Positions 15,636-25,805 of a stretch of 64,000 nt of DNA are shown here, piece after piece. A program made the translations under genes and the position numbers. Numbering within the stretch: the first letter of the stretch is position 1; each line of letters opens with the position of its first letter. Below the pieces are notes generated by a model, which worked only from the letters and a program-made list of their open reading frames with translations, searched no databases and had not been told where the DNA came from. This DNA comes from Paraburkholderia sprentiae WSM5005 (GTDB taxonomy: Bacteria; Pseudomonadota; Gammaproteobacteria; Burkholderiales; Burkholderiaceae): assembly GCF_001865575.2 (NCBI RefSeq), contig NZ_CP017561.2:868001-932000 (forward strand), read 5' to 3'.

Positions 15636-17621
15636 ATGTCTACGAAAAAGCCAAACGCCGCGTATAGCGAAGCGTCGATCAAGGTGTTGAAGGGTCTGGA
15701 GCCGGTCAAGCAACGACCCGGCATGTACACCCGCACCGAGAATCCGCTGCACATCATCCAGGAAGTCATCGACAACGCATCGGACGAAGCGCTCGGCGGC
15801 TACGGCCGACAAATCACGGTCACGCTGCACGCGGACCATTCGGTCTCGGTCGAGGACGACGGCCGCGGCATTCCGTTCGGCCTGCATCCCGAAGAGGGCG
15901 TGCCGGTCGTCGAAATCGTTTTCACGCGCCTGCATGCGGGCGGCAAGTTCGATAAGGCCGCCGGCGGTGCGTATACGTTCTCGGGCGGCCTGCACGGCGT
16001 CGGCGTGTCGGTGACGAACGCGCTGTCCACGCGACTCGACGTGACCGTGTGGCGCGACGGCAAGGTCGCCGAATTGAGCTTCGCGCACGGCGACGTCGCG
16101 AAACCGCTCGAAGTGCGCGCCGCCGCCAGGGGCGACAAGAAATCCGGCACCCGCGTGACCGCATGGGCCGATCCGAAATACTTCGATTCGCCGAACCTGC
16201 CGCTCGGCGAACTGCAGCGTTTGTTGCGCTCGAAGGCGGTGCTGCTGCCGGGCGTCGAAGTCACGCTCGTCAACGAAAAAACCGGCGAGCAGCAAAGCTG
16301 GAAATACGAAGACGGCCTGCGCGGCTATCTGCTCGAAGGCATGAACGGCAGCGACCTGCTGATTCCGCTGTTCGAAGGCGAGCGCTACGCGGAAAGCTCG
16401 CGTTCGAGCGAAGAGACGTTCGCCGAAGGCGAGGGCGCGACATGGGTCGTCGCGTGGAGCGAGGAAGGGCCGCTCACGCGCGAGTCGTACGTGAACCTGA
16501 TTCCGACGCCCGCGGGCGGCACGCATGAGTCGGGCTTGCGCGACGGTCTTTACCAGGCGGTCAAGAGCTTCGTGGAGTTGCACAACCTGCAGCCCAAAGG
16601 CGTGAAGCTGCTCGCCGAAGACGTGTTCGCGCGGGTGTCGTTCGTGCTGTCGGCGAAAGTGCTCGATCCGCAGTTTCAAGGCCAGATCAAGGAGCGCCTG
16701 AACAGCCGCGATGCGGTGAAGCTCGTGTCGTCGTTCGCGCGGCCGGCGCTCGAACTCTGGTTGAACCAGCATGTCGAGCACGGCAAGAAACTCGCGGACC
16801 TCGTGATCAAGCAAGCGCAGGCGCGCACGCGCGCGGGGCAGAAGGTCGAGAAGCGCAAGAGCTCGGGTGTCGCGGTGCTGCCCGGCAAGCTGACCGATTG
16901 CGAATCGACGGAAATCGGCCGCAACGAGCTGTTCCTCGTCGAGGGCGACTCGGCCGGCGGCTCCGCGAAGATGGGCCGCGACAAGGAATTTCAGGCCATC
17001 CTGCCGTTGCGCGGCAAGGTGCTGAACACGTGGGAAACCGAGCGGGATCGCCTGTTCGCGAACAACGAAGTGCACGATATTTCGGTGGCGATCGGCGTCG
17101 ATCCGCACAATCCGGACGACAAGATCGATCTGTCGAATCTGCGCTACGGCAAGATCTGCATTCTGTCGGATGCGGACGTCGACGGCTCGCACATTCAGGT
17201 GCTGCTGCTCACGCTGTTCTTCAAGCACTTTCCGCAGCTGATCGAGCGCGGCCATGTGTGCGTCGCGCGGCCGCCGCTGTTTCGCGTCGATGCGCCCGCG
17301 CGCGGCAAGAAGCCCGCGCAGAAGCTCTATGCGCTCGACGAAGGCGAGCTCGAGGCGATTCTCGACAAGCTGCGCAAGGACGGCGTGCGCGACAACCAGT
17401 GGTCGATCAGCCGCTTCAAGGGTCTCGGCGAAATGAGCGCCGAGCAACTGTGGGACACGACGATGAATCCCGACACGCGCCGCCTGCAACCGGTTGCGCT
17501 CGGCGAACTCGACTACGACGCGACCGTCGCGCGCATGACGATGCTGATGGGCAAGGGCGAAGCGGCGTCGCGCCGCAGCTGGCTCGAAGAGAAGGGTAAC
17601 GAAGTGGAAGCGGACATTTGA
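15636..17621 (+). CDS. parE: DNA topoisomerase IV subunit B (ParE)
   Basis: A 661-residue GHKL ATPase subunit of topoisomerase IV, which decatenates daughter chromosomes. Visible are the ATP site (EVIDNASDEALGGYG, about 37-51; VEDDGRGIPFG, about 71-81; GGLHGVGVSVTNALS, about 117-131), the TOPRIM motifs EGDSAGGSAKMGRD (about 434) and SDADVDGSHI (about 510), and the C-terminal SRFKGLGEMSAEQLWDTTMNP. The TxxY and length fit ParE rather than GyrB, which is about 820 residues in this group. Starts at 15612 and 15507 are possible, but homology begins at MSTKKPNAAYSEASIKVL. parC follows after 60 bases, probably co-transcribed. Confidence 0.97.
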   Translation: MSTKKPNAAYSEASIKVLKGLEPVKQRPGMYTRTENPLHIIQEVIDNASDEALGGYGRQITVTLHADHSVSVEDDGRGIPFGLHPEEGVPVVEIVFTRLHAGGKFDKAAGGAYTFSGGLHGVGVSVTNALSTRLDVTVWRDGKVAELSFAHGDVAKPLEVRAAARGDKKSGTRVTAWADPKYFDSPNLPLGELQRLLRSKAVLLPGVEVTLVNEKTGEQQSWKYEDGLRGYLLEGMNGSDLLIPLFEGERYAESSRSSEETFAEGEGATWVVAWSEEGPLTRESYVNLIPTPAGGTHESGLRDGLYQAVKSFVELHNLQPKGVKLLAEDVFARVSFVLSAKVLDPQFQGQIKERLNSRDAVKLVSSFARPALELWLNQHVEHGKKLADLVIKQAQARTRAGQKVEKRKSSGVAVLPGKLTDCESTEIGRNELFLVEGDSAGGSAKMGRDKEFQAILPLRGKVLNTWETERDRLFANNEVHDISVAIGVDPHNPDDKIDLSNLRYGKICILSDADVDGSHIQVLLLTLFFKHFPQLIERGHVCVARPPLFRVDAPARGKKPAQKLYALDEGELEAILDKLRKDGVRDNQWSISRFKGLGEMSAEQLWDTTMNPDTRRLQPVALGELDYDATVARMTMLMGKGEAASRRSWLEEKGNEVEADI

Positions 17622-17681
17622 GCGCCGCGCGCGCCACCGCGGCATACGACACTTCAAGCCAAACACGGACACGGAATCTAG

Positions 17682-20003
17682 ATGGACGACGATAACACTC
17701 TCGACCTTTTCAACCAGCCGCCGTCGGACAGCGACGTGCTGACCCTCGGCAACTACGCGGAGCGCGCGTACCTCGAGTATGCGGTCAGCGTGGTCAAGGG
17801 CCGCGCGCTCCCCGATGTTTGCGACGGCCAGAAGCCGGTGCAGCGCCGCATCCTGTTCGCGATGAACGAGATGGGCCTCGGCGACAACGCGAAGCCGGTC
17901 AAATCGGCGCGCGTGGTCGGCGACGTGCTCGGTAAGTACCACCCGCATGGCGACCAGTCCGCGTACGACGCACTCGTGCGTCTCGCGCAGGACTTCTCGA
18001 TGCGCTATCCGCTGATCGACGGCCAGGGCAACTTCGGCTCGCGCGATGGCGACGGCGCGGCGGCGATGCGTTACACCGAAGCGCGCCTGACGCCCATCGC
18101 GAAGCTGCTGCTCGCCGAAATCGACCAGGGCACGGTCGACTTCATGCCGAACTACGACGGCTCGTTCGAAGAGCCGAAGGTGCTGCCGGCGCGTCTGCCG
18201 TTCGTTCTGCTCAACGGCGCATCGGGCATCGCCGTCGGCCTCGCGACGGAAATCCCGTCGCATAACCTGCGCGAAGTCGCGGGCGCGGCGGTCGCGCTGA
18301 TCCGCAATCCGAAGCTCTCGCATGCGGAGCTGATGCAGCATGTGCCGGGTCCGGACTTCCCCGGCGGCGGCCAGATCATTTCGAGCGAGGCGGAAATCGC
18401 CGCCGCGTACGAAACCGGCCGCGGCAGCCTGAAGGTCCGCGCGCGCTGGAAGATCGAAGATCTCGCACGTGGCCAGTGGCAACTCGTCATCACCGAGCTG
18501 CCGCCGAATACGGCCGCGCAAAAGGTACTCGAGGAAATCGAAGAACAGACCAACCCGAAGATCAAGCTCGGCAAAAAGGCACTGACGCCCGAGCAGTTGC
18601 AGACCAGGCAGACGCTGCTCGCGCTCGTCGACGCGGTGCGCGACGAATCGGGCAAGGACGCGCCGGTGCGTCTCGTGTTCGAGCCGAAGTCGAGCCGCAT
18701 CGATCAGACCGAGTTCGTCAACACGCTGCTTGCGCACACGAGCCTCGAATCGAACGCGCCGCTGAACATGGTGATGGTCGGCGGCGATGGCCGGCCGCGT
18801 CAGAAGGGCTTGAGCGAAATCCTGCACGAGTGGATCGCATTCCGTTTCGCGACGGTGACGCGCCGCACGCGGCATCGTCTGTCGAAGGTCGACGACCGGA
18901 TTCATATTCTCGAAGGCCGGATGATCGTCTTCCTGAATATCGACGAAGTGATCCGCATCATTCGCGAATCGGACGAGCCGAAGGTCGCGCTGATGGCCGC
19001 GTTCGGCCTGACGGACCGCCAGGCCGAGGACATCCTCGAAATCCGGCTGCGTCAGTTGGCGCGCCTCGAGAAGATCAAGATCGAGAAGGAGCTGGCCGAG
19101 CTGCGCGACGAGAAGGCCAGGCTCGAAGAACTGCTCGGCAGCGAATCGGCGATGAAGCGGCTGCTGATCAAGGAAATCGAAGCCGACGCGAAACAGTATG
19201 GCGATGAGCGCCGCACGCTGATCCAGCAGGAAAAGCGCGCGACGTTCGAAGCGCGCGTGGTCGACGAGCCGGTCACGGTCGTGGTGTCGCAGAAAGGCTG
19301 GGTGCGCGCGCTGAAGGGCCACGGGCTCGACCCCGCGGGCTTCAGCTTCAAGGCCGGCGACGGCCTGTATGCGGCGTTCCTGTGCCGCACGCCCGACACG
19401 CTGATCGCGTGGGGCAGCAACGGGCGCGTCTATTCGGTCGCGGTGGCTCTGTTGCCGGGCGGACGCGGCGACGGCGTGCCGGTCACGTCGCTGATCGAGC
19501 TGGAATCGGGCAGCCATCTGATGCACTACTACGCCGCGCCGGCGGAACAGGCGCTGCTGCTCGCGTCGAGCAATGGCTTTGGCTTTATCGCGAGAGTCGG
19601 CGACATGGTGAGCCGCGTGAAGGCCGGCAAGTCGTTCATGACGATCGATGCCGGTGCGGTGCCGCTCGCGCCGATGCCGATGCTGCCGGATGCGGCGCAG
19701 GTCGCGTGTCTGTCGTCGGGCGGCCGTCTGCTCGTATTCGGCCTCGACGAGATGAAGACGCTGTCGGGCGGCGGCCGCGGCGTCACGCTGATGGCGCTCG
19801 ACGACAACGAGGCGCTCGTGCAGGCGCTCGCGATCAACAAGGCCGGCGTGATGCTGATCGGCACGCGCCGTGGCGGCCGCGTCGACGAAGAGAAGCTGGC
19901 CGGTGCCGAGCTTGCGGCGCATGTCGGCAAACGCGCGCGCAAGGGACGCTCGCCCGCCAGCAAGCTGAAGCTCGACGGCATGCGTCCGGTGCTGCCTGCC
20001 TAG
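17682..20003 (+). CDS. parC: DNA topoisomerase IV subunit A (ParC)
   Basis: A 773-residue breakage-reunion subunit. The quinolone-resistance region is clear: [47 protein letters not shown]. The catalytic Tyr lies in [11 protein letters not shown] (about residue 132). [19 protein letters not shown] matches ParC/GyrA. The C-terminal beta-propeller (about 510-773) has GyrA-type repeats but no full GyrA box (QRRGGKG), and the length supports ParC. It forms topoisomerase IV with ParE encoded just upstream. The long antisense frame across this region is a GC artefact. Confidence 0.97.
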   Translation: MDDDNTLDLFNQPPSDSDVLTLGNYAERAYLEYAVSVVKGRALPDVCDGQKPVQRRILFAMNEMGLGDNAKPVKSARVVGDVLGKYHPHGDQSAYDALVRLAQDFSMRYPLIDGQGNFGSRDGDGAAAMRYTEARLTPIAKLLLAEIDQGTVDFMPNYDGSFEEPKVLPARLPFVLLNGASGIAVGLATEIPSHNLREVAGAAVALIRNPKLSHAELMQHVPGPDFPGGGQIISSEAEIAAAYETGRGSLKVRARWKIEDLARGQWQLVITELPPNTAAQKVLEEIEEQTNPKIKLGKKALTPEQLQTRQTLLALVDAVRDESGKDAPVRLVFEPKSSRIDQTEFVNTLLAHTSLESNAPLNMVMVGGDGRPRQKGLSEILHEWIAFRFATVTRRTRHRLSKVDDRIHILEGRMIVFLNIDEVIRIIRESDEPKVALMAAFGLTDRQAEDILEIRLRQLARLEKIKIEKELAELRDEKARLEELLGSESAMKRLLIKEIEADAKQYGDERRTLIQQEKRATFEARVVDEPVTVVVSQKGWVRALKGHGLDPAGFSFKAGDGLYAAFLCRTPDTLIAWGSNGRVYSVAVALLPGGRGDGVPVTSLIELESGSHLMHYYAAPAEQALLLASSNGFGFIARVGDMVSRVKAGKSFMTIDAGAVPLAPMPMLPDAAQVACLSSGGRLLVFGLDEMKTLSGGGRGVTLMALDDNEALVQALAINKAGVMLIGTRRGGRVDEEKLAGAELAAHVGKRARKGRSPASKLKLDGMRPVLPA

Positions 20004-20118
20004 AATTGACGTCGATACCCGGAACTGCGTGCATCACACACGGTCGAACGCGCTCAGTTGCTGCTGAGCCGGAGCAAGTGTCCTAAATGGTGTGACGTCG
20101 TCGGGAGAGGAAAACTAC

Positions 20119-20577
20119 ATGAACAAAGCTATCGAAGTCGCGCTTTTTCTGCATCTGCTCGGGGTAGCGGTGTGGGTCGGCGGTATGGTGTTCGCGCATT
20201 TCTGCCTGCGTCCGGCGCTCGGCGATCTGTCGCCGCAGCTTCGCCTGCCGCTGTGGGAGTCGGTGTTCGGCCGCTTCTTCAACTGGGTCGGGGTGTCGGT
20301 GCTCGTGATCCTGATCAGCGGCGGCTTTCTGCTGATGCAATTCGGCGGCGGCCATGCCACCTGGCCTCTGCATGCGATGGCCGGCCTCGGCATCGTGATG
20401 ATGCTGATCTTCGGCCATATCCGCTTCGCGGTGTACCCGCGCATTCGCCGCGCCGTGCAGGCTCAGAAGTGGCCCGATGGCGCGCAGGCGGTCGGTACGG
20501 TCCGCCGTCTCGTGCTGATCAATCTCGTGCTGGGCGTCGTGACGATCGGCGTCGCGGTGCTCTCACGCGGGTTCTGA
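20119..20577 (+). CDS. CopD-like integral membrane protein
   Basis: A 152-residue membrane protein with four predicted helices: ALFLHLLGVAVWVGGMVFAHF, WVGVSVLVILISGGFLLM, HAMAGLGIVMMLIFGHIRF and LVLINLVLGVVTIGVAVL. The HLLGVAVWVGG motif with His and Trp in helix 1, and the GH in helix 3, match the CopD/DUF4149-like family. Some members take part in copper import or bind haem; a specific role cannot be given. GAGAGGAAAA precedes the ATG at 20119. It is convergent with chrA. Confidence 0.82.
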   Translation: MNKAIEVALFLHLLGVAVWVGGMVFAHFCLRPALGDLSPQLRLPLWESVFGRFFNWVGVSVLVILISGGFLLMQFGGGHATWPLHAMAGLGIVMMLIFGHIRFAVYPRIRRAVQAQKWPDGAQAVGTVRRLVLINLVLGVVTIGVAVLSRGF

Positions 20578-20641
20578 TGTCCTGATACCGCTGTTCGCCA
20601 GCGGGGCGCGTACGGCGCGATGCGGCGGGGCCCGCGCGGCG

Positions 20642-21850
20642 TCACATCGCGGCCCCGTACGCGATCCACAAACCGCACGCCACCGCCACCGTTGCGTACA
20701 CGGCATACACCGGCACCTTCAGCTTCGCGAAGCACATCGCAGAGAACGCCGCGGTCAGCAGATAGATCGGCTCCAGCGGAACATGCGCGGCGATGCGCAG
20801 CACCGCGACCGCCAGAAACGCGGTCGTGACCGCGCGCAGAATCCTCATGCCGTGCTCGAAGCGCGGGTTCGCCTTCAACTGATGCAGATGCCGCTGCGCG
20901 AGCACGACGAGGCAACCCGACGGCACGAATAGCGCGAGCGTCGCGATCAGCGCACCCAGCCAGCCATCGACGAGATAACCGAAGAACGGCACCACGTTCA
21001 GCAACGGTCCGGGAGACAACGGCGACAGCGAAAACGCGAGCGTGAAGTCATTATCGGATACGCCGACCGCCGGCGTCACGAATAGCGTCTTCAGCACCGG
21101 CAACGCCGAGAAGCCGCCGCCGAACAGCGTCATGCCGGCGCCCGCGAGGCGCGGCCATAGCAGCGCGAATTCATAGCGATGCGGCAGTGGCAGCGCAAAC
21201 AGCACGAGCAGCACGCCGAGCGCGGCCAGCAGCCGATAGTCGCCGCGCTCGAGCGACACCGCGAGTCGCGCGTCGCGCTCGGGACTCGCGAACCAGCCGA
21301 TGCCGAACGCCGCGCCGAGCATGACGACGTACGCCGCGGCGCTGTGCGCGTACAGTAGCGCGATGCTGCCGAGCATCGCCGCGGCCCCTTCGAGCTTGCC
21401 GCGCACGAGCGCGCGCGTCTGCTTGTACCAGGTGAGCGCGATCAGCGTCGCGAGCACGACGCTGAAGTGATGCAGCAGTGTTTGCGACGCTGCCGTATGC
21501 ACGATGCGCGTGCGGTAGAAGATCGCGAACAGCGTCATCAACGTGAAGAATGGCAGCACGCTCGCCACACCGGCGACCCATGCGCCCGCGCGTCCGCGCA
21601 GCGCGTGCCCGAGTTGCACCGCGACGTTGCAGCCGACGGGTCCCGGCACCATCCACGCGAGCGCGATCAGATCCGAGAACGCCACGCGCGAGAGCCGCCC
21701 CTTGCGTTCGACGTAGTGATGCTCGAGCTGCGCCATCAACGCGAGGCCGCCCCACGACAGCGCCGACAGGCCGCACACGACCCGGAACAGCGTCCATAGC
21801 GGCTCTCGTTGCCCGCGGCGGGCAGCCTCATCGCTCGTCATGGTCTGCAT
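20642..21850 (-). CDS. chrA: chromate transporter (CHR family)
   Basis: A 402-residue membrane protein made of two homologous halves, as in long-chain ChrA. Half one has SWGGLALMAQLEHHYVERKG and PGPVGCNVAVQLGHALRG; half two has FGGGFSALPVLKTLFV and SPGPLLNVVPFFGYLVDGWLGAL. It has about ten hydrophobic helices. CHR proteins export chromate in exchange for protons; some homologues have no proven chromate role, so resistance is inferred. It stands alone, 37 bases from the GGDEF-EAL gene in the same direction. Confidence 0.88.
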   Translation of the reverse strand: MQTMTSDEAARRGQREPLWTLFRVVCGLSALSWGGLALMAQLEHHYVERKGRLSRVAFSDLIALAWMVPGPVGCNVAVQLGHALRGRAGAWVAGVASVLPFFTLMTLFAIFYRTRIVHTAASQTLLHHFSVVLATLIALTWYKQTRALVRGKLEGAAAMLGSIALLYAHSAAAYVVMLGAAFGIGWFASPERDARLAVSLERGDYRLLAALGVLLVLFALPLPHRYEFALLWPRLAGAGMTLFGGGFSALPVLKTLFVTPAVGVSDNDFTLAFSLSPLSPGPLLNVVPFFGYLVDGWLGALIATLALFVPSGCLVVLAQRHLHQLKANPRFEHGMRILRAVTTAFLAVAVLRIAAHVPLEPIYLLTAAFSAMCFAKLKVPVYAVYATVAVACGLWIAYGAAM

Positions 21851-21887
21851 CGGCGCTGCGGAGACCCGCCGTGCGGGCGCCCGCCCT

Positions 21888-24248
21888 TTAGTTGCTGGTG
21901 CTGGATACGCTGCTTGTGCGATCGGCTTCGTGCGCGGCGCGGCGGCCGCTCAGGCTGGTCGTGCCGCATACGCCGAAGCGCTCGAGTAGGGCCGCAATCG
22001 CCTCCGCCGGCACCGGACGCGAGAACAGGAAGCCCTGTGCCTCGATGTTGCCGAGCGCGGCCAGCCACGCGATCTGCTCTTCGGTCTCCGTGCCTTCGAC
22101 CACCACCGTGAGCCCGAGCGAGCGCGCGAGGTTGACGATCGCGGTGACCATTACGCAGACGCTGCGATCGCCCGGGATCGCCTGCACGAACGAACGGTCC
22201 ACCTTCAGCGTATCCACTGCGAAGCGATTCAGATAGGACAGCGACGAATAGCCGGTGCCGAAGTCGTCGAGCGCGATGCGTACACCGAGACGCTTCAACG
22301 CGAAGATTTTTTCGGAGACGACTTCCGGAAATTCCATCATCGTCGTTTCGGTGATTTCGAGCTCGAGGCGGCGCGCGGAAATGCCGGTTTCCTCGATCGC
22401 GCGTGAGATCGTTTCGAACAGGTCGCCGCGCCAGAACTGCACCGCCGAAATATTCACCGCGAGCGACAGCGTGTCGTAGCCCTGCTGCTGCCATTGCGCG
22501 AGCTGACGGCATGCGGTCTTGATCACGAAGTCGCCGATCGGCACGATCAGGCCGGTCGACTCGGCCACCGGGATGAATTCGTTGGCCGAGATCAGTCCGT
22601 GCTGCGGATGGTTCCAGCGCACGAGCGCTTCGAAGCCGGTGATGCAGCGACGCGCCAGATCGATCTTCGGTTGATAGGCGAGGAACAGTTGCCCTTCGGC
22701 GAGCGCGACGCGCAGCTGCTGCTCCCACTTCATCAGATGGTCCGCGCGATGCGACAGCTGCGGCGAATAAAACTGGTAGCAGTTCTTGCCGGCGTCCTTC
22801 GCGCTGTACATCGCGAGATCGGCTTTCTTCAGCAGGTCGATCTCGTTTTCGTTGGCGACCGAGTACAGCGCGATGCCGATGCTCGCATGCAGCACGAACG
22901 AGCTGCCGCGCACCTCGAACGGCTTCGAGAACGCTTGGCTGGCGGCTTCGGCGAGCGCGACCGCGCGCTTCTCGACATCGTCGCCCTTGATCACGACGAC
23001 GAACTCGTCGCCGCCGATGCGGCTCAGCGTACCGTCGTCACCGACCGCGGTGGCCAGACGCGAGGCCGTCATCTGCAGCACGATGTCGCCGGCGTTGTGG
23101 CCGAGCGTGTCGTTGACGGTCTTGAAGTTGTCGAGGTCGATAAAAAGAATCGCAAGCCGGCCGAGATTGAACGGCAGCGCGACGTCCTGGCGCAGCGCCT
23201 GCAGCGTCGCATAGCGATTGCGCAGCCCGGTCAACAGATCGTATTCGACGAGCTGCGTCATCTCGCGCTCGCGGCCGAGCAGCTTGCCGATCAAGCCGGT
23301 CGCGACCGCGAAGAAGCTGAGCATCGCGAGCGAGATGAAGCCCGCCATCAACAGATAGACGTTGCGCGTGTGGTTGTAGTCGGCGAATTCTTCGGCCTGC
23401 GAAAGACCGACGAGCACGCCGAGCGGATAGCCGTCGATGTGCCGGTACGACACGATGCGCGTGACGTTGTCGATCGAATCGACGTAGGTGCCCGACACGT
23501 GCTCCGAGGTCGGATACGTGCCGCTCGCGGTGAACGTGCTGCTCGTCCTGTTGGCGTTGCCGGTGCGGCGCGCGAGCACGGTGCCGCTGTCCGAAATGAC
23601 CGCGATCACGCCTTCGCGGCCGATCGCCGCGTTGTTGTAGAAGTCCGACGTGAAATAGCTCGGGTCTTCGGAGACCACGACGACGCCCGCGAACGAGCCG
23701 TTCGGATGATTGAGACGCCGTGTCATCTGCAGCGTCCAGTGACCCGACACGCGGCCGAGCACCGGCTTGCTGATGTACAGCTGATCGTCGTTCTCGTGCT
23801 CGTGGACCCTGAAGTGCTCGCGGTCCGAGAGGTCGATGTGAGCGGGATTGAGTTCGGCCGTATTGGCGATCAGTCTGCCGTGCTCATCGATCAGCGACAC
23901 CTGCACGAGCGTTTCGCTTTGCACGACGCCTTTTTCGACCGTGCTCGCGAGATCGAAATGATTGGGCGTCTTCTCGAACTCATACTTGACGAAGCGCGTG
24001 ATCTGATCGACCTGGTGAATCGCCTTGATGGTGTGCTGCTCGAGCGCCGCGGAGAGTATGGCGGACGACGCCATCGCTTCGCGGTACGTCGCGTCCCTTT
24101 CTACCGACAGCCGCGCGAAGATCACGGTCCAGAGCAGGATCAGTACGACGATGCCGAGTGCGGGAATGACGAGCAACGCGCGCCGGCGCGTGACCATTGG
24201 ATCGCGTCGCAGCCTGGCTTCGCGCGGCTCGGAGAAGCGGGACGTCAT
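21888..24248 (-). CDS. membrane Cache-GGDEF-EAL cyclic-di-GMP protein
   Basis: A 786-residue bifunctional c-di-GMP enzyme. A membrane helix at about 24-46 is followed by a periplasmic double-Cache/PDC sensor (about 50-290), a second helix (about 296-322), a GGDEF domain with intact GGDEF at 412-416 and an EAL domain starting with EAL at 540-542. The EAL domain carries DDFGTGYSSL (661-670) and ends in QGFLFSRP. The catalytic motifs of both domains look intact, so it could make and degrade c-di-GMP in response to an external ligand. No inhibitory RxxD site precedes GGDEF. Its stop lies 37 bases upstream of the chrA start. Confidence 0.95.
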   Translation of the reverse strand: MTSRFSEPREARLRRDPMVTRRRALLVIPALGIVVLILLWTVIFARLSVERDATYREAMASSAILSAALEQHTIKAIHQVDQITRFVKYEFEKTPNHFDLASTVEKGVVQSETLVQVSLIDEHGRLIANTAELNPAHIDLSDREHFRVHEHENDDQLYISKPVLGRVSGHWTLQMTRRLNHPNGSFAGVVVVSEDPSYFTSDFYNNAAIGREGVIAVISDSGTVLARRTGNANRTSSTFTASGTYPTSEHVSGTYVDSIDNVTRIVSYRHIDGYPLGVLVGLSQAEEFADYNHTRNVYLLMAGFISLAMLSFFAVATGLIGKLLGREREMTQLVEYDLLTGLRNRYATLQALRQDVALPFNLGRLAILFIDLDNFKTVNDTLGHNAGDIVLQMTASRLATAVGDDGTLSRIGGDEFVVVIKGDDVEKRAVALAEAASQAFSKPFEVRGSSFVLHASIGIALYSVANENEIDLLKKADLAMYSAKDAGKNCYQFYSPQLSHRADHLMKWEQQLRVALAEGQLFLAYQPKIDLARRCITGFEALVRWNHPQHGLISANEFIPVAESTGLIVPIGDFVIKTACRQLAQWQQQGYDTLSLAVNISAVQFWRGDLFETISRAIEETGISARRLELEITETTMMEFPEVVSEKIFALKRLGVRIALDDFGTGYSSLSYLNRFAVDTLKVDRSFVQAIPGDRSVCVMVTAIVNLARSLGLTVVVEGTETEEQIAWLAALGNIEAQGFLFSRPVPAEAIAALLERFGVCGTTSLSGRRAAHEADRTSSVSSTSN

Positions 24249-24710
24249 CGTGCGTGCCTTGGCTGGGCGCGGGGCGCTTGCAAACGCACGGGCATCGACT
24301 GCGCGAAATAGATGGATGGCTGCATGGTGACCAAGGTACCAAAGCTGCTGCGCAGAGGAAGAGGGCGTGGCGCCGCGCCGGACCGTCCACAGGTCATCGA
24401 ATAGAGTTCGCTATATACGTCTCGATATTACTGAATGGCACTCGATTAAGGAAGCTTCCCGGCATGGGGTATACGCTGTCGCGCCGGTGCCTTTGTCCAG
24501 CTGTTCATGTGCGCTGCATCGCCGGTCTGGTGGCGCGATCGATCGGTGGTGTGTCGAAGGTTTCATCGACACGCGGCCGACATGAATTCGGAGAACCAGG
24601 TATGGCGACGCAATCGTCTGCGGCGTTTTGTGGAGTGAAGCGGCGACATGCGGCGTCTCGCCGTGGCATGCGCGCGAAGCCGCAGTTCGTTGCAGTTCGC
24701 CGCAGCTCGC
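24249..24710. other. intergenic gap, no gene seen
   Basis: It holds the upstream region of the GGDEF-EAL gene, including an AT-rich patch near 24395-24445. Short repeats of GCAGTTCG/GCCGCAG occur at 24682-24712. A frame from ATG 24602 has a ribosome-binding-like GGAG but an Arg/Ser-rich shadow-like product, so I do not call it. Confidence 0.4.
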
Positions 24711-25610
24711 TTAAGCAAGCCGGCACGTGCCGTCGACGATCGTCACCGAAGGCCCGCCGATCCAGATCTTGCCGCGCGCATCGTCGTAGTGGACCGACAC
24801 GTCGCCCGCGCGGCCGAGCGCGGTGCCTTGACGCGCGGTGTAGCGCGCGCCGGGGCGACGTTGTTGCAGGTTCAGCAGACCCGCGAGCGCGGCATTGGCG
24901 CTACCCGTCACCGGGTCTTCGCCGATGCCGAAGCCGCCGCCCGCCATCAGGCAACGGACTTCGAAGGTCGCGGGGCCGTAGGCGTCGTGCGGCCCGTAAA
25001 CAGCGATGCCGTGTGTGTCGACCGACTGCACGAGCTCGGCGAGTGCCGCTGTATCGGGTTCTAGGGCGAGGCAGGCGCGCGCCGATTCGACCCGCACGAC
25101 GAGCCACGGTGCGCCGTTGTCGACCGCGCACGGCGGCGCGGTGAAATCGATCGCCTGACTACGTAAAGCCGTAGCCAGCGCTTCGTAACGATGCTCGGCA
25201 AGCGGCGTCACCCGCGCGGGCGGCGCGGCAAACGCCCATGCGCCGTGCATGGGGTCGGCGCCGTCGAGCGCTTCGAGTTCGACGAGACCCACGCCGCATT
25301 GCTGGATCAGCTTGCCGGCCTGCTTCGGCTGGTAGCCGCTGTCGCGCAGAGCGTGCGCGGTGCCCAGCGTCGGATGACCCGCGAACGGCAACTCGCCGCC
25401 CGGCGTGAAGATGCGCACGCGATAGTCGGCGGCCGCATCGGTCGGCTTCAGCAGAAAGGTGGTTTCGGACAGGTTGGTCCAGCGCGCGATGGCCTGCATC
25501 TGCGCGATATCGAGCGCGTCGGCATCGAACACGACGGCAAGCGGATTGCCCTTGAACGGTGTCGACGTAAACACGTCGACCTGTTTGAAGCGAACGGTGT
25601 GAGCGGACAT
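24711..25610 (-). CDS. PhzF family phenazine-biosynthesis-like isomerase/epimerase
   Basis: A 299-residue member of the PhzF fold (two diaminopimelate-epimerase-like halves). Typical stretches are FKQVDVFTSTPFKGNPLAVV (about 8-27), WTNLSETTFLLKP with the catalytic-position Glu (about 45-57), RIFTPGGELPFAGHPTLGTAH (about 66-86), and EDPVTGSANAALAG near 230. These enzymes catalyse isomerisations of dihydroaromatic acids; most chromosomal copies have no known substrate. Start 25610 is chosen over 25628 because MSAHTVRFKQVDVF matches the usual N-terminus. A terminator separates it from ridA-like transcription, so it is its own unit. Confidence 0.9.
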   Translation of the reverse strand: MSAHTVRFKQVDVFTSTPFKGNPLAVVFDADALDIAQMQAIARWTNLSETTFLLKPTDAAADYRVRIFTPGGELPFAGHPTLGTAHALRDSGYQPKQAGKLIQQCGVGLVELEALDGADPMHGAWAFAAPPARVTPLAEHRYEALATALRSQAIDFTAPPCAVDNGAPWLVVRVESARACLALEPDTAALAELVQSVDTHGIAVYGPHDAYGPATFEVRCLMAGGGFGIGEDPVTGSANAALAGLLNLQQRRPGARYTARQGTALGRAGDVSVHYDDARGKIWIGGPSVTIVDGTCRLA

Positions 25611-25696
25611 CGACAGGCCCCGGCGCAATGGACGTTAAGGGAGTTCGCGGATTCTATCTGCCTGCGCGCCGGCGATCCACCGTCGCCGTAAAACAA

Positions 25697-25734
25697 AAAC
25701 GCGCCGCCGGTGCGTGACACCGGACGGCGCGTTT
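25697..25734 (-). terminator. strong intrinsic terminator after RidA-like gene
   Basis: A 16-base stem with one bulge (25697-25712 with 25718-25734, loop CGTGA) is followed on the minus strand by TTTTTGTTTT. It ends the RidA-like/aminotransferase transcript and insulates the PhzF gene. Confidence 0.9.
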
Positions 25735-25805
25735 CAATCGCAATGCGGCGTAAATAATTGACACATGTCACGCGACACCGCATGCAGTGTCACATCGCGT
25801 CGACG

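Noticed and set aside
15630..19922. 1430-residue minus-strand frame across parE and parC
   Set aside because: It is antisense to two certain genes and its product is Arg/His/Ala/Leu-rich without domains, the usual result of high third-position GC.
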